The notes below the pieces were generated by a model, which saw only the letters and a program-made list of their open reading frames with translations, had not been told where the DNA came from and ran no database searches. Shown here one piece after another: positions 49,266 to 60,248 of a DNA stretch of 64,000 nucleotides (within the stretch, counting starts at the first letter, position 1; each line of letters begins with the position of its first letter). The DNA comes from an uncultured Bacteroidales bacterium (GTDB lineage: Bacteria; Bacteroidota; Bacteroidia; Bacteroidales; P3). The stretch covers positions 1 to 64,000 of the forward strand of contig CAJOFL010000020.1 of NCBI GenBank assembly GCA_905233895.1, given 5' to 3'. The position numbers were made by a program, and so were the translations under genes.

Positions 49266-50504
49266 ATGAAACTCGAGGCTCTTATCGCCGTTCGATACCT
49301 CTTCACCCGCGGACAGAAGTCGGTGGTGCATGTTATATCATGGATCTCTCTTATCGGACTGCTAGTGAGCACCGCAGCCCTAATCATTGTTCTTTCTGTA
49401 TATAACGGTATCGGAGAACTTACAAAGACCCTATTCAACACCTTTGACCCAGAGCTGGTAATAGAACCATCCGAGGGCAAAACTTTCCATATGGCCGACA
49501 TCGACCTAACCAATGTGGATGGAATAGAATACACATCACAGATTGTATCGGAATCAGCATGGATCACATACGACGACCGACAGTCAATTGTCACTCTACG
49601 CGGTGTAGACAAAAACTACTGCGTCATTTCCGGACTAGACACATTTCTACGCGACGGCGTTTATTCACTTAACATCGGCGATGATGGATACGGACTGATT
49701 GTAGGTGGCGAAATCTACTATCATCTGGATATGCGATTACATTCCAACATACCGGCAGTGATACACATACCGAAACGTGGAACCACTTCCATCGGGTTCT
49801 CTATGGACGAAGCATTCAATATCGGCTACGCTTACCCTATGGCTTATTTCTATATCCAACAGGATATTGACCGACGCTACGTAGTGTGTGATAATTCACT
49901 TGTCCGTCGACTGATGGGCTACTCTCCAGATGAATGCACAGCCATTGCCCTTAAACTAAAACCAGGTGTCAGTGTACAGAAAACAAAAAAGACTCTTAAC
50001 ACTCAATTCTCAACTCTTAACTCTCAACTCACTGTAAAGGATCGCTACGACCAACAGCCCCTGTACTTCAAGATATTCCGTTCCGAACGGTTGGGAATCT
50101 ATCTCATCCTCTCTCTTATAGTTCTCATCTCCACCTTAAGTCTGGTGTCCTCCCTCTCCCTGCTGATAATAAACAAACGGAATGATATATTCACCTTACG
50201 AAGTATGGGTATGACCGAGCCGCAACTACGCCGCGCCTTCTTCGCTGAAGGCTTATTGATATGTCTCGTTGCTGTTATAGCAGGACTTGCTATCGGATTT
50301 ATAGTATGCTGGCTACAACAGCAGTTCGGCATAATACGTATGGGAGACGGCAACTTCGTCGTCAATGCTTTCCCTGTGGATATGCGTGGTACCGACTTTC
50401 TGATAACCTTCTTATTGGTAATGGCTATCAGCAGCCTTTCTGTTGGCCTCACTATCAGCCGCCAACGAGTTAGCAAGGTAGAAAGTTACAGATGCAACTC
50501 GTGA
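49266..50504 (+). CDS. ABC transporter permease (LolC/E/FtsX-like)
   Basis: '[50 protein letters not shown]'; C-terminal FtsX-like TM segments. Confidence 0.85.
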   Translation: MKLEALIAVRYLFTRGQKSVVHVISWISLIGLLVSTAALIIVLSVYNGIGELTKTLFNTFDPELVIEPSEGKTFHMADIDLTNVDGIEYTSQIVSESAWITYDDRQSIVTLRGVDKNYCVISGLDTFLRDGVYSLNIGDDGYGLIVGGEIYYHLDMRLHSNIPAVIHIPKRGTTSIGFSMDEAFNIGYAYPMAYFYIQQDIDRRYVVCDNSLVRRLMGYSPDECTAIALKLKPGVSVQKTKKTLNTQFSTLNSQLTVKDRYDQQPLYFKIFRSERLGIYLILSLIVLISTLSLVSSLSLLIINKRNDIFTLRSMGMTEPQLRRAFFAEGLLICLVAVIAGLAIGFIVCWLQQQFGIIRMGDGNFVVNAFPVDMRGTDFLITFLLVMAISSLSVGLTISRQRVSKVESYRCNS

Positions 50505-51694
50505 CCCATACGGTCTTGCTTGGTCTTTAGGTAGCGTTCGTTATATTTGTTGGGCTCGATAACGATGGGAACAATCTCGGTAACCTCTAGACCATAGCCC
50601 TCCAATCCAGTTCTCTTTACAGGATTGTTAGTGATGAGACGCATCTTGCTCACATGCTGGTCGCGCAGTATCTGTGCTCCGATACCATAATCTCTCTCGT
50701 CTGCCTTAAAGCCTAATTTAAGATTTGCATCTACAGTGTCGAAGCCCTGTTCCTGTAGATGATAAGCCTTCAACTTATTGACCAACCCTATTCCACGGCC
50801 TTCCTGACTCATATAAGCAACAAGACCCTTCCCCTCGTGCTCAATCATTTCCATTGCCCTATGCAACTGATCGCCGCAATCACACTTGCAAGAACCGAAT
50901 ATATCGCCAGTAGCACAGCTGCTATGCACTCGCACAAGCACCGGTTCACCCTCCTCCCATTCGCCCTTCTTGAGCACCATATGAGTATTGCCATTATCAA
51001 GCTGAGTATAAGCAATCAACTGGAAATTTCCCCATTGTGTGGGCAGAAATACCTCTTCCTCCTTACGGATTAGAGTTTCATGCGCTACTCTGTAGGCTAT
51101 AAGATCCTTAATAGTAATTATTTTGAGCCCAAAACGCTTGGCTACCTCTTGCAACTGAGGCATACGTGCCATTGTGCCGTCGTCGTTTATAATCTCAATG
51201 AGGGCACCTGCGGGCTGGAGTCCAGCAAGACGGGCAAGGTCAACGGCTGCCTCGGTATGCCCAGCACGAACCAAAACACCTCCGTTGCGGGCTCTTAATG
51301 GATTGATATGACCTGGACGGCCAAGATCCTCAGCACGTGTAGCAGGACTGGCCAATGCACGGATAGTCGAGGCACGATCGTGCATAGACACACCCGTAGT
51401 GCATCCGTCCTGCAAATTGTCCACCGTTACAGTGAAGGGAGTGCCTAAGAGCGACGTATTGTCATGCACCTGCATGTCAAGCTGCAACTCGTGACAACGT
51501 TGCTCGGTAATTGGTGCACAGAGTACTCCGCGACCATTTTTGAGCATGAAGTTTACGTGTTCGGGAGTAATCTTCTCTGCGGCCATAATAAAGTCGCCCT
51601 CGTTCTCCCGATCCTCGTCGTCAACAACAATGACGAATCGGCCCTCTCGGAAATCCTTGATGGCCTCTTCTATTGTGTTCAATTTGAAATCCAT
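50486..51694 (-). CDS. ribBA: Bifunctional 3,4-dihydroxy-2-butanone-4-phosphate synthase / GTP cyclohydrolase II
   Basis: '[39 protein letters not shown]', '[19 protein letters not shown]', '[28 protein letters not shown]', '[18 protein letters not shown]'. Confidence 0.94.
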   Translation of the reverse strand: MDFKLNTIEEAIKDFREGRFVIVVDDEDRENEGDFIMAAEKITPEHVNFMLKNGRGVLCAPITEQRCHELQLDMQVHDNTSLLGTPFTVTVDNLQDGCTTGVSMHDRASTIRALASPATRAEDLGRPGHINPLRARNGGVLVRAGHTEAAVDLARLAGLQPAGALIEIINDDGTMARMPQLQEVAKRFGLKIITIKDLIAYRVAHETLIRKEEEVFLPTQWGNFQLIAYTQLDNGNTHMVLKKGEWEEGEPVLVRVHSSCATGDIFGSCKCDCGDQLHRAMEMIEHEGKGLVAYMSQEGRGIGLVNKLKAYHLQEQGFDTVDANLKLGFKADERDYGIGAQILRDQHVSKMRLITNNPVKRTGLEGYGLEVTEIVPIVIEPNKYNERYLKTKQDRMGHELHL

Positions 51695-51698
51695 CTCC

Positions 51699-52211
51699 TT
51701 ATTTCAGTCCTAGTTTCTTTTTAACCAAGGGCATGATGTCATCGCTATCCTGAGAATAGAGAATTGCGGCTGTTCCAGCATCAAGGATATACGTATAGCC
51801 GCCCTCCTTCGCCACGTCTTCAATAGCCTTCTTTGCACGATCAATGATAGGTTTCAATAATTCCTGTTCACGGGTCTGCAACTGTTCCTGTGCATTTTTC
51901 TGAAATTCTTCGATGCGAGCAGCCATATCCTGAATCTCACGCTGCTTGGTCTGGCGAATTAGTTCAGTCCAACCTGCTTGGCCAGCAACATATTCGTTAT
52001 AACGTTTCTCTGCCTCTGCCTGCATGGACTTAAGGGTACTCTCCAATTCTGTCACTTCCGCTTGAAGGACAGCTTGAGCCGAGTCACGACCAGGCATAAT
52101 CTGCATTAAATCATTGGAGTTGATGTGTCCAAGTTTAATGTTTTTCTGGGCCATTGCGTTGCCGCCGAAAGCGAGCATGCATGCCATCATTGCAATTAAT
52201 GTCTTCTTCAT
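51699..52211 (-). CDS. OmpH/Skp-family periplasmic chaperone
   Basis: Signal peptide; '[50 protein letters not shown]'. Confidence 0.88.
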   Translation of the reverse strand: MKKTLIAMMACMLAFGGNAMAQKNIKLGHINSNDLMQIMPGRDSAQAVLQAEVTELESTLKSMQAEAEKRYNEYVAGQAGWTELIRQTKQREIQDMAARIEEFQKNAQEQLQTREQELLKPIIDRAKKAIEDVAKEGGYTYILDAGTAAILYSQDSDDIMPLVKKKLGLK

Positions 52212-52236
52212 TTTGTTATTTGTTTTTTATTTGTTT

Positions 52237-52869
52237 TCATTTGGTAGCCTTCAGCGGCATTCCTTCCTTGGGGTCACGTCCCGGAGGGCGCATCTCGGGA
52301 TTGGCTGGTCTCTTCTTCTCTCCGACGCCATCCGTAGGTTCGCTCGAAGACCCCGGTTTTACTCCCAGTAACTCAAGTACTTCATCACTTATATCATACT
52401 TCTTGCTAGCATAAAGAACAGTGGATGAACCTGCCTTGTCAAATACAAAGGCATAGTTCTTTTCCTGTGCAATACGCTCAATAGCAGCATAGACCCGATC
52501 CTGAACAGGTCGCAATAGCTCTGCGCGTCTTTTATCCAAATCACCACCAGCTCCGAAATACTGTTGTTGCAAATCGCTTATTTCTTTCTCTTTGGCCTTA
52601 ATATCTTGCTGACGTCGCTTCTTGAGGTTCTCAGGGAGCAAATATGACTCCCGCTCATATTCTGCACGCATAGATTCTAAATCGCCCCGTTTCTCGGCCA
52701 ATTCAACAGACCAGTCTTCCACGTAACGATCAATACGTTTCTGTGCCGCCGTGTAATCTGGCATCTGCTTGAGAACATAATCGGTATTGACAACAGCATA
52801 TTTTTGCGCTTCTATAGGCAGAATCGCCAACATGAAGATTGCTATAATGAAGATTCGTTTCATGTTCAA
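52237..52869 (-). CDS. OmpH/Skp-family periplasmic chaperone (second paralogue)
   Basis: 'QKYAVVNTDYVLKQMPDYTAAQKRIDRYVEDWSVELAEKRGDLESMRAEYERE'. Confidence 0.88.
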   Translation of the reverse strand: MNMKRIFIIAIFMLAILPIEAQKYAVVNTDYVLKQMPDYTAAQKRIDRYVEDWSVELAEKRGDLESMRAEYERESYLLPENLKKRRQQDIKAKEKEISDLQQQYFGAGGDLDKRRAELLRPVQDRVYAAIERIAQEKNYAFVFDKAGSSTVLYASKKYDISDEVLELLGVKPGSSSEPTDGVGEKKRPANPEMRPPGRDPKEGMPLKATK

Positions 52870-55442
52870 TCGAGGCTTTGACCGATAGAAAAATGGAACT
52901 GACTACCACCGCTGGTTCCGTCAAAGCCATAGCCCCAATCGACACCTATTAAACCTTGGAACATAGGCATATAAAGACGTACTCCAAGACCAGCAGAGTT
53001 ATACATCTTGAAAGGCTGAAACTCACGAATGTCGGCCCAACTATTACCACCTTCAAGGAAACCAACTACCCAAAAAGTTAAAGCAGCACTTTCAATAATA
53101 GGCTGACGTAATTCAATAGTGAAACGGTCGAAGACCGAAGCCCCCGAGGTTGGGCTAAGCGAGTTGTTAGTGTATCCACGCAGCGGTACCACTTCGCGTC
53201 CATCAAGCATCCAACTTGAAAGACCGTCACCACCAAGGAAATATCGTCCAAAAGGTGAGAGCCCAATATCCTCGTTATAATATGACATAAAGCCAAAGCG
53301 GAAACGTGTGTTAAGCACCACATCACCAACGAGATTAAGCATCCATGATCCACGGACATTCACTTTGTAATACTCAATCCATTTGTATTTATCCTGTGGT
53401 GTGGCATTTGAATAATCCTTACCACTAAAAAGCGAATATGGAGGGGTAACAAAAGCACTTACACTCACTTCCGATCCACTACGGGCATAAATAGGCGAGT
53501 CAAACGAGTTGCGAGATAGTGTGAATGCATAATTGAAATCATTGGCAGCACCATCAGTAAAGATACTTGAACTAAGGTTATAGTTGTCGAGAATATAGTG
53601 CTTATAAGAAATACCATGGCTGATAATGAAATAGTCGTCAGGCCACTTGAGACGCTTGGAAAAACTGATACCCGCACCAGTAATCTGCAAACTATAATAC
53701 TTCTCTGAACCTTTATCGGCATAGAAACCATTGCTGTATAGGTTGTGATATACTGTACCTGTGAGGCTCTGTGCACGGCGACCGCCCAGCCACGGTTCAG
53801 TGAACGATGCGCTTATAGCATAGTAGTATGTTCCGTTAGTTACGGCATTGAACGAGAGTTTCTGACCATCGCCAGCAGGCAATGGCGCCCATGCAGCACG
53901 ATTGAAAATGTTGCGGACACTAAAATTATTAAGCGAGATACCCACCTGACCGATAACCATACCACTACCATAGCCTCCTTGAAGATTGAGTTGACTAGTG
54001 GATCCTTCTTCAACTTTGTATACAATATCAACTGTGCCATTATGTTCATCTGGACGAGGTTCAGGTTTAATACTCTCCTGCTTGAAATAACCAAGAGTTA
54101 CCAATTCACGCTGGCTGCGGATAAGCGCATCGCGGCTAAAAAGATCACCGGGGCGAGTATGCAGCTCACGCATGATAATTTTATCGTTGGTGATGGTATT
54201 GCCCTCCACCCAAACATTTCTTATTCGTGCCTGTTTCCCTTCAACAATGCGAATCTCAATATCTATTGAGTCACCCTCTACAGCCACCTCGACCGGTGTC
54301 GCCTTAAAGAAAAGATAACCATTATCGGCATAAAGCGACGTAATGTCAGTGCCAGATGGATTATACGTGATATTCTGTTCAAGGACGGTACGGTTATATG
54401 GGTCACCCTTTTCGATACGGAGCGAGCGGTGGAGTACTTCATCAGGATATACTGTGTTGCCACTAAAAGTGATGTTGCGGAAGTAGAAGCGCTGGCCTTC
54501 ATAAACGTCCACCTTAACTTTGAGGCGATCCTGTTTTGCTTTCTTCTTTTCACTGATATTCAAATCACCATCAGACACCTGCCAAACAGTATCCTTAACT
54601 ATGCGGGCATCGCGATAACCTTCCTCATTGTAGTAGTCAAGAACCTTCTGAAGATCCTCCTGAAAATCAATCTCTACATAACGACTTTTTTTCCAGAAGG
54701 CTTTGGTAAATATTCGCAGCTTCCAAGGCTCCATGTTACTCGACCATAAACGTTTACGGTAATGCACATCACGGGTTTTCTCCATCTTGCTCTGAAGTAC
54801 AAGCATTGAAACCTGCTCATTCCCGGAAAATATCAGAGAGTCAATCTTCACCTTCTTGCCACGATTTACATGGAAATTGACGATGACACGACCCGAAACT
54901 GTGTCCGGCTCGGTATCTGCAGTGACATCGGCACGAGTATAGCCTTTGTCAATATAATAACCCTTAATCTTATTCACTGAGGTTCGAAGCAGATTCTCCG
55001 TAACTACGTCACCAGTTACTATGTTGAGTTGTTCCTTCAATTTATCAGCCTCTCCTTTTTTTACACCATAGAATTTGAATTTCTCCATTCTAGGACGTTC
55101 GCTAAGGCATATTTTGAGAAAAACCATGCGTCCCTGTATGCGAGTCACTTTGATTTGAACATCCTCAAATATACCATGCTTCCATAAATTTTCCACTGCT
55201 GCCGACACTTTGTCTCCTGGAAGCTGGATATCGTCGCCCACCTGCAGACCTGCCACAAGCTGAACAACACGTGTATCAAAGTTGTCAGCACCCTCAAAGT
55301 CGATACCGCCGATTTCGTATGTTTTAGGAGTAAGATAGTCCAGGTCATACCCTTCGTTACCGACAACAACCTGTGCTTCAGCATACAATGCACTGACGCA
55401 TAGCACAGTCCATGTCAGCAGGAGTATCTTTATTTGCTTCAT
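52866..55442 (-). CDS. bamA: Outer membrane protein assembly factor BamA
   Basis: Tandem POTRA-like domains plus C-terminal barrel; 'VKVDVYEGQRFYFRNITFSGNTVYPDEVL'; 'RYFLGGDGLSSWMLDGREVVPLRGY'; OmpH and uppS neighbours. Confidence 0.92.
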   Translation of the reverse strand: MKQIKILLLTWTVLCVSALYAEAQVVVGNEGYDLDYLTPKTYEIGGIDFEGADNFDTRVVQLVAGLQVGDDIQLPGDKVSAAVENLWKHGIFEDVQIKVTRIQGRMVFLKICLSERPRMEKFKFYGVKKGEADKLKEQLNIVTGDVVTENLLRTSVNKIKGYYIDKGYTRADVTADTEPDTVSGRVIVNFHVNRGKKVKIDSLIFSGNEQVSMLVLQSKMEKTRDVHYRKRLWSSNMEPWKLRIFTKAFWKKSRYVEIDFQEDLQKVLDYYNEEGYRDARIVKDTVWQVSDGDLNISEKKKAKQDRLKVKVDVYEGQRFYFRNITFSGNTVYPDEVLHRSLRIEKGDPYNRTVLEQNITYNPSGTDITSLYADNGYLFFKATPVEVAVEGDSIDIEIRIVEGKQARIRNVWVEGNTITNDKIIMRELHTRPGDLFSRDALIRSQRELVTLGYFKQESIKPEPRPDEHNGTVDIVYKVEEGSTSQLNLQGGYGSGMVIGQVGISLNNFSVRNIFNRAAWAPLPAGDGQKLSFNAVTNGTYYYAISASFTEPWLGGRRAQSLTGTVYHNLYSNGFYADKGSEKYYSLQITGAGISFSKRLKWPDDYFIISHGISYKHYILDNYNLSSSIFTDGAANDFNYAFTLSRNSFDSPIYARSGSEVSVSAFVTPPYSLFSGKDYSNATPQDKYKWIEYYKVNVRGSWMLNLVGDVVLNTRFRFGFMSYYNEDIGLSPFGRYFLGGDGLSSWMLDGREVVPLRGYTNNSLSPTSGASVFDRFTIELRQPIIESAALTFWVVGFLEGGNSWADIREFQPFKMYNSAGLGVRLYMPMFQGLIGVDWGYGFDGTSGGSQFHFSIGQSLD

Positions 55443-55532
55443 TTATTTCGTTGTTTATCTACAATCTGTCTACCCAATGATATAAATAACTCACTTCCCC
55501 AGACTTTATTATATTGTACCTGAAAAAATTTT

Positions 55533-56312
55533 TTATTTCCCCTCTACTTGAGCCTCTGTTTTGCCAAATCGTCGCTGACGTCCTTGGTAGTCAAAAATGG
55601 CGGCATAGAAGTCCTCATGGCGGAAGTCAGGCCAAAGTTGGTCACTGAAATACAATTCAGTATATGCCATTTGCCATAAAAGGAAATTGCTGATACGCAA
55701 TTCACCACCGGTACGGATAAGAAGATCAGGATCGGGATATTCAGCCGTGGTAAGGTAATGGCGCAGAGTCTCCTCATCAACCAAAAGTGGGTCAAGACCC
55801 TCACGACAAATACGTTTCAAGGCTTCAGCGATTTCCCATCGAGAGCTATAGCTCAAGGCCAAGATAAGTGTAGTGGCAGTGTTTCCAGCAGTCTGGTCTA
55901 TACAACGCTGGAGGGTAGTGCGTGAACGTTCAGGGATGCGTTGCATGTCACCAATCATTCTCAAGCGCACATTGTTGTCCATCAGAGTCTTGGTCTCGTC
56001 TAGCACAGCCTTGATTAGCAATTCCATCAGTCCATCGACCTCGGCTTGTGGCCGATTCCAATTCTCAGTACTGAAAGTATATAGGGTCAGATACTTGACC
56101 TCGAGTTGCACTGCAGCTTCAACTGCATGGCGTACAGCCGTGATGGCACTCTGATGGCCAAATATACGCTCATGCTGCTGACGCATGGCCCAACGCCCAT
56201 TTCCATCCATAATTATGGCCACATGCTGTGGTATACGAGTACGGTCAATTTGGTCTATTGTTGTCATATCCAATGTTGTATTTATAGTTTGCAACGTTTC
56301 GAACGGGTCCAA
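55533..56312 (-). CDS. uppS: Isoprenyl transferase (undecaprenyl diphosphate synthase)
   Basis: 'HVAIIMDGNGRWAMRQQHERIFGHQSA', 'LTLYTFSTENWNRPQAEVDGLM', 'DLLIRTGGELRISNFLLWQMAYTELYFSDQLWPDF'. Confidence 0.94.
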   Translation of the reverse strand: MDPFETLQTINTTLDMTTIDQIDRTRIPQHVAIIMDGNGRWAMRQQHERIFGHQSAITAVRHAVEAAVQLEVKYLTLYTFSTENWNRPQAEVDGLMELLIKAVLDETKTLMDNNVRLRMIGDMQRIPERSRTTLQRCIDQTAGNTATTLILALSYSSRWEIAEALKRICREGLDPLLVDEETLRHYLTTAEYPDPDLLIRTGGELRISNFLLWQMAYTELYFSDQLWPDFRHEDFYAAIFDYQGRQRRFGKTEAQVEGK

Positions 56313-57142
56313 CCTAAAAGTGTTTCAAGGTTGATGCCGACAGAGAGATGCAAATATGCATACCAGTCATCAAGCGAGTCGTCACCACGCTTGATACCTA
56401 TGGCGTTTACATACCCTTCAATCACCTCGCCACTGCGGTCAGATAGCATGATAGACAACTCAGGATTGCTGGAATTATGTGATACTGCATCGGCACCCGC
56501 ATAGGTTGTGCTCACATCGTCAATGTAGTCGGTCCATGTCTTGCGGAAACCATATTCCATACTGACACATAAAGTCTTGTTCAATCGGGCTTTAATTCCC
56601 ACACCGAACGGAATCATTAGTTGAACCAATTGATATGGCTCACGGTCAGGGAATTGGAGCGACCCTTGTCCTTCGGTATGTAGTGGCTGTAGGCGAACCC
56701 ACTGGATGTTACCCTCTGCATCTACATATGAAGCCATTGGATCGAAATAGAACAGGCCAACTCCTCCATACATATAGAACACCCAACTTTTGTCAGTAGC
56801 GCCGACTCCGTAGTTCCAGAAATTGAACTCACCTATCGCAGACATTTCTACTATCTTTGATTTGAAACTTAGGTTGCGCCTCTCGATATAGTCGCCGCTA
56901 TGCACATTGCCGTATGCTGCCTCGTAGCGCACAGCCCAGCGGTTATCCAAACTGGTGTGCAAGCCAAAACTAAAAGCTGGATCAGGAAGAGACAGTGCGC
57001 TCTGATTGTTTAAGTCGCCGATATAATTCATGGCACCACCCGAAAAGACGACATGACTCCTGCGGAGAAAGTCGTCCGGTTGTGCCATAAGAGGCAACAC
57101 CGTCAGCAACAGAAACAACGTTATGAACGTAACTTTATTCAA
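56282..57142 (-). CDS. DUF6089-type outer membrane protein
   Basis: 'FSGGAMNYIGDLNNQSALSLPDPAFSFGLHTSLDNRWAVRYEAAYGNVHSGD'; conserved position upstream of uppS-bamA. Confidence 0.7.
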   Translation of the reverse strand: MNKVTFITLFLLLTVLPLMAQPDDFLRRSHVVFSGGAMNYIGDLNNQSALSLPDPAFSFGLHTSLDNRWAVRYEAAYGNVHSGDYIERRNLSFKSKIVEMSAIGEFNFWNYGVGATDKSWVFYMYGGVGLFYFDPMASYVDAEGNIQWVRLQPLHTEGQGSLQFPDREPYQLVQLMIPFGVGIKARLNKTLCVSMEYGFRKTWTDYIDDVSTTYAGADAVSHNSSNPELSIMLSDRSGEVIEGYVNAIGIKRGDDSLDDWYAYLHLSVGINLETLLGWTRSKRCKL

Positions 57143-58136
57143 CGGTGGGCCACTTTATTGAACGGCAAATACCGTCGACCTGCATCAAGTAGTCTCGCTT
57201 GTCAAAACGCGGACAATACACAAAACCAATAAGTTCCACTATCTGCGTACCGTCAGGTGAAAGCAGCGTGTAACTGACGAAGGGGCCACCCATGAAGTCA
57301 CCGAACAGACGCCATAATCCACGACACTCAACGGCATACTTCACTCCCTCGAAATCGACGACCCGGTTCTGGATATCAATCCTGCGTTCGGTACCCATAT
57401 AACTGCCCTCTGCTGGGCCGGGAACATTGCGGCGCATTGTAGTATCGAGGCGATTGAGAATCTTCGCAGCATCGAACTGGTTCTGGTCGCGATAAGGTTC
57501 CGTATGCACCAACACATTGAGGTCGAAGTCTTTGGTGCGTTTCATCAGCCATACAAAGCCATCATCATCCTTGGCCATCATAAACTCCTGTGGCACATTC
57601 AACGTAAAGCCGAACTTTTTCTCTACCCGTTTCATGAGGTCTACATTGCGGTCACGGTAGAACACATTGGCCATACGGCGGTATTCAGTGGCATAAAGCT
57701 CAGTAATGATACGGTCTGAATAACGCCGCAAAAGGTTGCAAAGCGAAGCCTCACTAGTGGCTGCTATATCAATAACCACCTGGGGCTCAGCCCATTTGTC
57801 ATGATGAATATACAGTTTGTCAGGATTACCCTCCTTGATATCACAGAGAACAATATTGCGATGCATCTGGAACATCTGGGTATTCTCCAACGATGAGACG
57901 GGGATGGAAACTACGCTGAAGCGCGGCTCCGCCTGTGGCAACCCCTCCTGCGGAGCACGGAAAATAGAGTCAATCAACTCTTTAGTGGCTCCGGTATATA
58001 GTCCACGGTCGGCAGCAAGAATCATTTCTTGAGTTTTGCCTGAGGATGACTTCTTGACAATAGCCTCGTTTTCGCGACTATGGCAGGCCGTGAGCAGCAT
58101 GGCCGCTGAGAACATGAGAATTAGAATACGTTTCAT
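57135..58136 (-). CDS. DUF4837-family lipoprotein
   Basis: Lipobox 'SAAMLLTACHSRENEAIVKKSSSGKTQEMILA'; overlaps the DUF6089 gene. Confidence 0.65.
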   Translation of the reverse strand: MKRILILMFSAAMLLTACHSRENEAIVKKSSSGKTQEMILAADRGLYTGATKELIDSIFRAPQEGLPQAEPRFSVVSIPVSSLENTQMFQMHRNIVLCDIKEGNPDKLYIHHDKWAEPQVVIDIAATSEASLCNLLRRYSDRIITELYATEYRRMANVFYRDRNVDLMKRVEKKFGFTLNVPQEFMMAKDDDGFVWLMKRTKDFDLNVLVHTEPYRDQNQFDAAKILNRLDTTMRRNVPGPAEGSYMGTERRIDIQNRVVDFEGVKYAVECRGLWRLFGDFMGGPFVSYTLLSPDGTQIVELIGFVYCPRFDKRDYLMQVDGICRSIKWPTVE

Positions 58137-58139
58137 TTT

Positions 58140-59132
58140 CTATATTTTGTTTCTTGTTTTCTTACCGTTACGCCATGCATGAAAATCACGTATGGCTTGG
58201 GCGATAGGGGTTTCTGGCAAACCCAAATCACTGATAGCATGACTATTGTCATAATATTCATGTGCCATCAACTGGCGTACATTGACGGTTGAAAGTTCGG
58301 TTCGGATTCCAATGCGGCGCATAATGTCGCCTATTGCACCTGCAGCCAAAAGAAAACCGTCAGGTACCACCATAACCTTTTGTCTGTAGCCCATCACCTC
58401 GGCTTGCATTTCATATAACTCTTTGACAGTAAAGCATCCATGACTATTGACTGCAATATACCGATATCCATTATGCCCTCGTTCCAAAGCATTTACCATC
58501 GCAACAGCAACATCACGCACATCCACAAAGGCTTTACCCCCACTGGGTGCTAACATCAGTCGGTTTTTGTATGCGGCAAGCAACAAACGGCCAGATGATG
58601 GCTTAACATCCATAGGACCAATCATATATCCCGGATTGACAATAATAACATGCCAATCTGTATTATTCAGTGCAGCATCAAGCAGAATGGACTCTCCTTC
58701 TCTCTTGGAATCAGCATAATAACTGTCAGCAAAAGGTGATCTGGCGGGTTCATTTTCATCGGCAGGGTGCCCCTCCGACCCATACCCAATGGTATTGACC
58801 GTAGATGCATGCACTAAATTCTTGATTCCATGACATTTCATAGCATCGACAATAGTGCTGCAAAGGTCGCAGTTAATAGTCTGGTAGTCCTCACGATGCA
58901 ACAGGCTCATATCAGTCACCCCTGCACAATTGACTATAGCGTCACAACCCTCGGCCGCCGCAATCACCGTCGCAGCGTGGTCAATCCGACCAACAACGCA
59001 CTTGTAATCAATCCCTTCAACCTGTATGGCATCAGGATGACGCATCACTGCCACCACATTGTGGCCACATGCGACAAGTCGTTGCAACACGTTGTGTCCC
59101 AACAATCCGCTGGCTCCAAGGAGCAACACTTT
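58140..59132 (-). CDS. NAD-dependent epimerase/dehydratase
   Basis: 'MKVLLLGASGLLGHNVLQRLVACGHNVVAVMRHP', 'HASTVNTIGYG', 'YADSKREGESILLDAA'. Start trimmed to the internal Met. Confidence 0.88.
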   Translation of the reverse strand, partial: KVLLLGASGLLGHNVLQRLVACGHNVVAVMRHPDAIQVEGIDYKCVVGRIDHAATVIAAAEGCDAIVNCAGVTDMSLLHREDYQTINCDLCSTIVDAMKCHGIKNLVHASTVNTIGYGSEGHPADENEPARSPFADSYYADSKREGESILLDAALNNTDWHVIIVNPGYMIGPMDVKPSSGRLLLAAYKNRLMLAPSGGKAFVDVRDVAVAMVNALERGHNGYRYIAVNSHGCFTVKELYEMQAEVMGYRQKVMVVPDGFLLAAGAIGDIMRRIGIRTELSTVNVRQLMAHEYYDNSHAISDLGLPETPIAQAIRDFHAWRNGKKTRNKI

Positions 59133-59261
59133 CATGTAAATAATAACGCCACACACTGGCATTTATTGCATTCACGACAAAAAATGCCCGAAAATGGGCA
59201 ACAACAGAATATTTTGAATTGCGAAATCCCAAAACATCCAATTGGCTGTTTTTCAACATAA

Positions 59262-59357
59262 TAAAATGTTAAAATGCACATAACTACAAGAATGCCAGAA
59301 TATTAACCCCACCTTCGCCTGATCAACGCCTGATCAACGCCTGATCAACGCCTGCCT
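59262..59357. repeat. Intergenic 96-bp repeat, copy B, with ~3.5 tandem 11-bp units (CGCCTGATCAA)
   Basis: Gapless alignment with 11221-11316. Confidence 0.9.
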
Positions 59358-59420
59358 AACACCACCCCCTATACCGCATACACAAATGAAAAAAAATTTG
59401 GCCATTTATTACTAAAAGTG

Positions 59421-59428
59421 TATATTTG
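59421..59428 (+). promoter_or_regulatory. Bacteroidota-type -7 box TATATTTG
   Basis: 'aaagtgtatatttgcacttg' upstream of the 59496 start. Confidence 0.55.
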
Positions 59429-59495
59429 CACTTGTGACAACCTGCCACCAACCAACCAATCGCACTGACAATTAATAACTTAAAACAAATACACA

Positions 59496-60248
59496 ATGAA
59501 AAAAACATTATCAGTTATTGCTGTAGCCGTTGCTTTGGCTTTCGGTTTCAGTGCTTGCGAAGGTGATGACCTCGGTCTTCTTGGCCACATCAACCTCACC
59601 ACCTCCAACGCCATTGGAGATCAGGCCTATACCAACGACCAGACCTTCGAGTTCCACTCGGCCATCTGCAACGCCAATTTCAGCAATGTCGCCATCCATA
59701 TCGACTCGCTCGATATCGACACCGTCCTCAACGGCAACCTAGGTGCTGTGTTTGTGGGCCTGACTGACAACCTGCTCAGCGCCGACGACTTCAACAACAT
59801 CACCTACCCGCTTTGCGGCATCAACCTGCGCGACACTGTTCCCGGCACCTATAACTTCACCTACAACATCGACTGGAGCTTCATCGAGAGCATCGACACC
59901 ACCAGCCTCAACAAACTGATCACCAGTGGTCTTGCTGTCAGCGGCAGCCTTGGAAACCTCTTTGCAGTGGTAGCCGACGAGAACTCGTTCTATGTCGCTG
60001 TGGCCGGTAACATCAACATCACCGAGTTTGGTGGTAACGGCAGCCTCGTGAAGGGTAGCCTCAACAACCTGATGTGCATCTACGTCACCCGCGCACACCT
60101 TGAGACCCTCCGTGCCATGCCTGCTTCGCAGCGCGAATCCCTCAACCTGCTGACCGAGTTCCCGTTCCTCACCTTCAACGGAAACATGGAAAGCCGCCGC
60201 GCGAGCATCGAGACCGTCATGCAGGCCCTCGAGAACATGGATGAATAA
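59496..60248 (+). CDS. Hypothetical lipoprotein (acidic residues after the Cys, possibly surface exposed)
   Basis: MKKTLSVIAVAVALAFGFSACEGDDLGLLG; lipobox FSAC. Confidence 0.65.
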   Translation: MKKTLSVIAVAVALAFGFSACEGDDLGLLGHINLTTSNAIGDQAYTNDQTFEFHSAICNANFSNVAIHIDSLDIDTVLNGNLGAVFVGLTDNLLSADDFNNITYPLCGINLRDTVPGTYNFTYNIDWSFIESIDTTSLNKLITSGLAVSGSLGNLFAVVADENSFYVAVAGNINITEFGGNGSLVKGSLNNLMCIYVTRAHLETLRAMPASQRESLNLLTEFPFLTFNGNMESRRASIETVMQALENMDE

